NCBI GenBank assembly: GCA_000437235.1
Contig: FR897039.1
Location: 1-17,115 of the forward strand
Direction of reading: 5' to 3'
Length of the DNA stretch: 17,115 nt
Origin: Coprobacillus sp. CAG:826
Lineage (GTDB): Bacteria > Bacillota_I > Bacilli_A > RFN20 > CAG-826
The notes beneath the pieces are model-generated. The model saw only the letters and a program-made list of their open reading frames with translations, did no database searches and was not told where the DNA came from. A program made the position numbers and the translations under genes. Shown piece by piece: positions 14,583 to 17,115 of this stretch. The first letter of the stretch is position 1. Each line of letters starts with the position of its first letter.

Positions 14583-15041
14583 TCAATTAGAATTAATATA
14601 CGTTGTAAAGTACTTAATAGCTGTTTTATACACTCTTCTTTGAGAGAAACCAAAAAGAAGAAAGTTATAACACCTATTTGTTGAAAGTGTAATTGTTAAG
14701 TAATGAATTTCAAGGAAAAGGATTTTTCCACTCTCCTCTCTCATTTCTTTTATGTCTTTAAACTGAAAACAAATTTTCTTTCGTATTTTATTTATCCCCT
14801 TACAATCTGGATTAAATTTGGCTTTACTGATGATAATTCTATCATCTTCAATAACTATTTTTTCTGAACATAAACGAGCAAAGAAAACAACAAAGAGATA
14901 TAAGTTAATTAGTCCTAAAAATAAACTAGAGAAAACTAAATGTGCTCCCACAGCCGCATAATATATTAAAAAAGAAAGAAAACCATTAAAGAACAAAATA
15001 GGGAAAGCATATCCGTAAGCAAAATATTTTTTCTTTTTCAT
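14583..15041 (-). CDS. Two-helix PH-like membrane protein
   Basis: A 152-residue product with a Lys-rich start (MKKKKYFAYG), two hydrophobic helices (about 10-31 and 34-57), then a beta-rich domain: KIVIEDDRIIISKAKF, KICFQFKDIKEMREESG, ILFLEIHYLTITLSTN and a final helix, the strand-turn-strand pattern of bacterial PH-like domains. AAAGGAG lies 5 bases before the ATG, and the gap to the preceding PH-like gene is 16 bases, so the two form a transcriptional pair. The two proteins share layout rather than obvious residue identity. Candidate orphan immunity gene; function not established. Confidence 0.65.
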   Translation of the reverse strand: MKKKKYFAYGYAFPILFFNGFLSFLIYYAAVGAHLVFSSLFLGLINLYLFVVFFARLCSEKIVIEDDRIIISKAKFNPDCKGINKIRKKICFQFKDIKEMREESGKILFLEIHYLTITLSTNRCYNFLLFGFSQRRVYKTAIKYFTTYINSN

Positions 15042-15057
15042 ACTTTCTCCTTTCTAT

Positions 15058-15576
15058 TTAAATCCACAAATGAACAAAGCATTCTTCAAATTTCATTTTA
15101 GAAAGATCAATATTGAAGAATTCCTCCGGATGATTTTTTTTATAATTTTCAAAATATAATTTTAGTGTTTTTCTAAGATTTTTGTAAGTTCCTTCTGTAA
15201 GCTCAATTTCATATTTTTTTCCGTTCTTTTTAATGAGAATTATGGAAAAAGTAAATATTCTAGCTTCTAATCGATGTACGCAATTTACATATGCTAAATC
15301 TTTAAAAGGAAAAGAATAGACACCTTTTTTTCTTATTTCATCCTCAAATTCTATTACTTTATAACCTGTGCCAATTTGCAACTCATTTTCAGATATTTGA
15401 ATTCTTACAAAAAACAAGTCGATGAAAAAATAAATAGTAACTAACACTCCAAACATTCCTGTTAAAAAAAGGCTTTTTAATTGTTTTGGATAAAGAATAA
15501 CAAGTTCAACAATCATAGCGATTCCGAGCATCAAACCTATTGGTACAATATAATTTTTAAATGTCTTTTTTCTCAT
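15058..15576 (-). CDS. Two-helix PH-like membrane protein
   Basis: A 172-residue product: basic start (MRKKTFKNY), helices near 10-29 and 36-58, then a PH-like domain with VRIQISENELQIGTG, VYSFPFKDLAYVNCVHR, IFTFSIILIKKNGKKYEIEL, a long helix (TYKNLRKTLKLYFENYKKN) and a 20-residue tail ending ECFVHLWI. The ribosome site AAGGTGA lies just before the ATG, similar to those of gmk and the RsmB-like gene. It is the first gene of a pair with the next PH-like gene. No catalytic residues are visible; same tentative interpretation as the other members of this layout. Confidence 0.65.
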   Translation of the reverse strand: MRKKTFKNYIVPIGLMLGIAMIVELVILYPKQLKSLFLTGMFGVLVTIYFFIDLFFVRIQISENELQIGTGYKVIEFEDEIRKKGVYSFPFKDLAYVNCVHRLEARIFTFSIILIKKNGKKYEIELTEGTYKNLRKTLKLYFENYKKNHPEEFFNIDLSKMKFEECFVHLWI

Positions 15577-15610
15577 TTTCTCACCTTATTTCATAATTTT
15601 CTAATATATC

Positions 15611-15781
15611 TTACATTCTAAAAGTTAATATAATAAATCTATTTTCATTAATCGTCCTTTTTATTTCCTTTCTAAAATATTTTACAATTTTTTCTTTAAA
15701 AAGAGTATCCATTAAAAAATTAACAATTGCGGAGATAAAAATATATGATATCATTGCTAACATCGAACCAGGAAAAGCCAT
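15611..15781 (-). pseudogene. Fragment encoding a short membrane segment
   Basis: A 56-codon frame from ATG at 15781 (open for 11 codons further upstream to a TAA) encodes MAFPGSMLAMISYIFISAIV, one hydrophobic helix, and then a Lys/Arg-rich helix (FKEKIVKYFRKEIKRTINEN). No ribosome site precedes the ATG. It looks like the C-terminal end of a lost membrane protein rather than a complete gene, though a small protein is possible. The remainder of 15577-15894 is A/T-rich with nothing else seen. Confidence 0.35.
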
Positions 15782-15894
15782 TGATATGAACTGCGAGATA
15801 TCAAAAATTGCTCTTTATATAATGCTTTTTAAATATATTTTTTCATTTTATACTTTTCCTCATCTTCTTATTTTTGCACCAATTATCAATGGTA

Positions 15895-16341
15895 TTAATT
15901 ATCATTTAATTTTTCAAAGCCTTCTGACCATGCGTTAAAATCATCAATTTTCACATCTAAAATTTCAAAATTGTCTGGATACTTTTTTCCTATTCTATTA
16001 TGTTTTTTTAAATATTCAACACATTCTTTTGCTTTTTCAAAGGTAGAAAAGTAATCAAATATATTCCAATATGTAAATCCATTTGATAGATTATCATACT
16101 CATGAGTAACACAATACAAAATAACATTGGATTTATCTTTAATGTCCGTGTCAAAATCAACACCAAATTTAATGATTTTAAAATGATCTACACTATATGC
16201 ATTGAAGCCAGTTAATCCAGTAGATATTTCAATCTTTTTCTTTGCCAATTTTAGATTTGAAAAAACACCTAAATCGAAAAAAGATTTATTATCATCACGA
16301 ACAAAATATTCAAATTTTACTAAATAAAAATATTTAATCAT
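15895..16341 (-). CDS. Unknown 148-residue protein made of two similar halves
   Basis: Residues 1-62 and 73-137 share a pattern: an opening strand with aromatic and E-Y (FYLVKFEYFVRDD and ILYCVTHEYDNLS), F...GVFSNLKLAKKKIE against FDYFSTFEKAKECVE, then F.I....D.D. (FKIIKFGVDFD against FEILDVKIDDFNAW). The end, DFNAWSEGF, recalls small alpha/beta proteins whose tail is DHWTEGF and which occur near toxin or phage genes; I am not certain of the family name. No membrane helix. The ribosome site is poor (GAGAGTGG). Intracellular immunity or an unrelated role are both possible. Confidence 0.55.
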   Translation of the reverse strand: MIKYFYLVKFEYFVRDDNKSFFDLGVFSNLKLAKKKIEISTGLTGFNAYSVDHFKIIKFGVDFDTDIKDKSNVILYCVTHEYDNLSNGFTYWNIFDYFSTFEKAKECVEYLKKHNRIGKKYPDNFEILDVKIDDFNAWSEGFEKLNDN

Positions 16342-16392
16342 AATACCACTCTCTATAGTATCTGAAATACCTTTCTATCCATTTAATAATTA

Positions 16393-16722
16393 CTAAAGTT
16401 GATTTAACCTTAAGATATTAGGGAAATCCACTTCATCTAGAAATTGTATTTTTTTATAAAATAAGGAAGGCATACTAAGCAAATTCTTTAAGGGGATTTT
16501 TATACGTATTACTTCAGACATTCTTACCATTTTTTTCGTGGCAATGTACAAAATTCCCATAGTAAGAGATGGTGTATGCGCTAATCTAAAGTAATTTTTC
16601 AATGACCATTTTGCATAGAACATAGTATAAATATCCTTTATATCAATTTGAAGTTCATGGTTGTTTTTATTTAAAATAATTTTATCATTATCAAATTTAA
16701 TATTTTCAATTTTATATGTCAC
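16393..16722 (-). CDS. Small soluble PH-like protein with GTG start, candidate immunity protein
   Basis: A 109-residue product without membrane helices. The strand pattern IENIKFDNDKIILNKNNHELQIDIKDIYTMF, then MGILYIATKK, VIRIKIPLKNLLSMP and a closing segment resembles a bacterial PH-like domain. The start is GTG at 16722, supported by AAAGGAG 7 bases upstream, and no ATG is close by. The GTG lies 11 bases inside the end of the frameshifted gene upstream, so the two were translationally coupled, as expected for a toxin and its immunity gene. The following gene starts 51 bases after its stop. Role inferred from context only. Confidence 0.55.
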   Translation of the reverse strand: MTYKIENIKFDNDKIILNKNNHELQIDIKDIYTMFYAKWSLKNYFRLAHTPSLTMGILYIATKKMVRMSEVIRIKIPLKNLLSMPSLFYKKIQFLDEVDFPNILRLNQL

Positions 16723-17115
16723 TTAATATCTCCTTTACACAAAATTCTGTATTTTGTTTAAATCTTCTAGTCCTAGGAGCATGAAGTACAACTCCGTGTT
16801 TTGTTGTTCCTTTTTCAGTCTCATCTAAATAATAAACATCTATATTATAACAAAATATAACTCAATTACCTTGTACATAATTTTTTTAACATTGAAGTCA
16901 TAGAATCCGTATTTATATAAGTATTTATCAATATTTCCTATATTTAATTAATTCATCTGCACTTTTTAATATTAATATATTGGGCACTCTTTTTATAATT
17001 TCTTTTTCTATCTTTTTCCATTTTTTATGTGAATATTTTCCAATTGCAACTCTATGAATATGGTTATCGTTTGTTGTAATTTCTATATAGCTAACACTAT
17101 TCGCTCTCCATAATT
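16712..17115 (-). pseudogene. Frameshifted gene running off the window edge
   Basis: Three successive frames join into one coding stretch. The first, from the window edge, includes SVSYIEITTNDNHIHRVAIG and KWKKIEKEIIKRVPNILILK and stops at TGA 16930-16928. Removing one base near 16939-16934 leads into NIDKYLYKYGFYDFNVKKIM. Adding one T near 16855-16852 leads into YNIDVYYLDETEKGTTKHGV, HAPRTRRFKQNTEF and a stop at 16714-16712. I do not recognise the family. Position just before a coupled small gene suggests a toxin tip or another immunity gene. Two independent shifts argue for decay rather than programmed shifting. Confidence 0.55.

Noticed and set aside
11440..17115. Prophage or transposon as the source of the accessory region.
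   Set aside because: No integrase, transposase, phage structural gene, tRNA target or terminal duplication is visible. The Rhs remnant and candidate immunity genes explain it better.

Overview
The window looks like a chromosomal segment of a low-GC Bacillota, most probably a reduced gut lineage near Erysipelotrichia or the uncultured RF39/RFN20-type Bacilli. The evidence is the gene order gmk, priA, rsmB, rlmN, prpC, prkC, rsgA, rpe against a convergent rpmB, which is the classic Firmicutes core cluster, together with strong AAGGAGG or GGTGAT ribosome binding sites and A/T-rich codon use. UGA is a stop here: rlmN, prpC, prkC, rsgA and rpe all end in TGA, and TGG is the Trp codon, so this is not a code-4 mollicute. 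The taxon is inference; no rRNA is present.

Left part (1-1640): a six-helix DUF308/HdeD-type membrane protein on the minus strand and a divergent two-helix, PH-like protein on the plus strand, with a short inverted repeat between their promoters. Then comes rpmB (L28) with its own promoter and a bidirectional terminator.

Central part (1649-11440): a tightly coupled minus-strand operon, rsmB-like, rlmN, prpC, prkC, rsgA, rpe, then an unknown six-helix membrane protein. Most junctions are ATGA or 8-bp overlaps. The operon starts at an extended -10 promoter preceded by a perfect 24-bp palindrome. Its first gene aligns with RsmB but has lost the SAM loop and both catalytic cysteines. Its kinase is a short PrkC without transmembrane or PASTA parts. 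Upstream lie a separately transcribed protein with a His/Cys-rich tail, then priA and gmk with their promoter. Genes commonly found in this cluster (def, fmt, coaBC, rpoZ, thiN) are absent from it.

Right part (11440-17115): a visibly more A/T-rich accessory region, every gene on the minus strand. It contains a decayed C-terminal remnant of an Rhs-family polymorphic toxin (several frameshifts, an internal deletion and one in-frame stop) followed by a translation-coupled two-helix PH-like gene that is the best candidate for its immunity gene. Around it is a series of small membrane or PH-like proteins, a protein with an internal duplication, gene fragments, a frameshifted gene at the window edge, and inverted-repeat elements. 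I read this as the 3' graveyard of an Rhs locus: displaced toxin tips and orphan immunity genes. No transposase, integrase, CRISPR array, tRNA or rRNA was seen. I did not find a complete new system. The most unusual items are the RsmB-like pseudoenzyme, the metal-binding tail, the soluble PrkC, and the possible slippage site that would join a soluble domain to two membrane helices.
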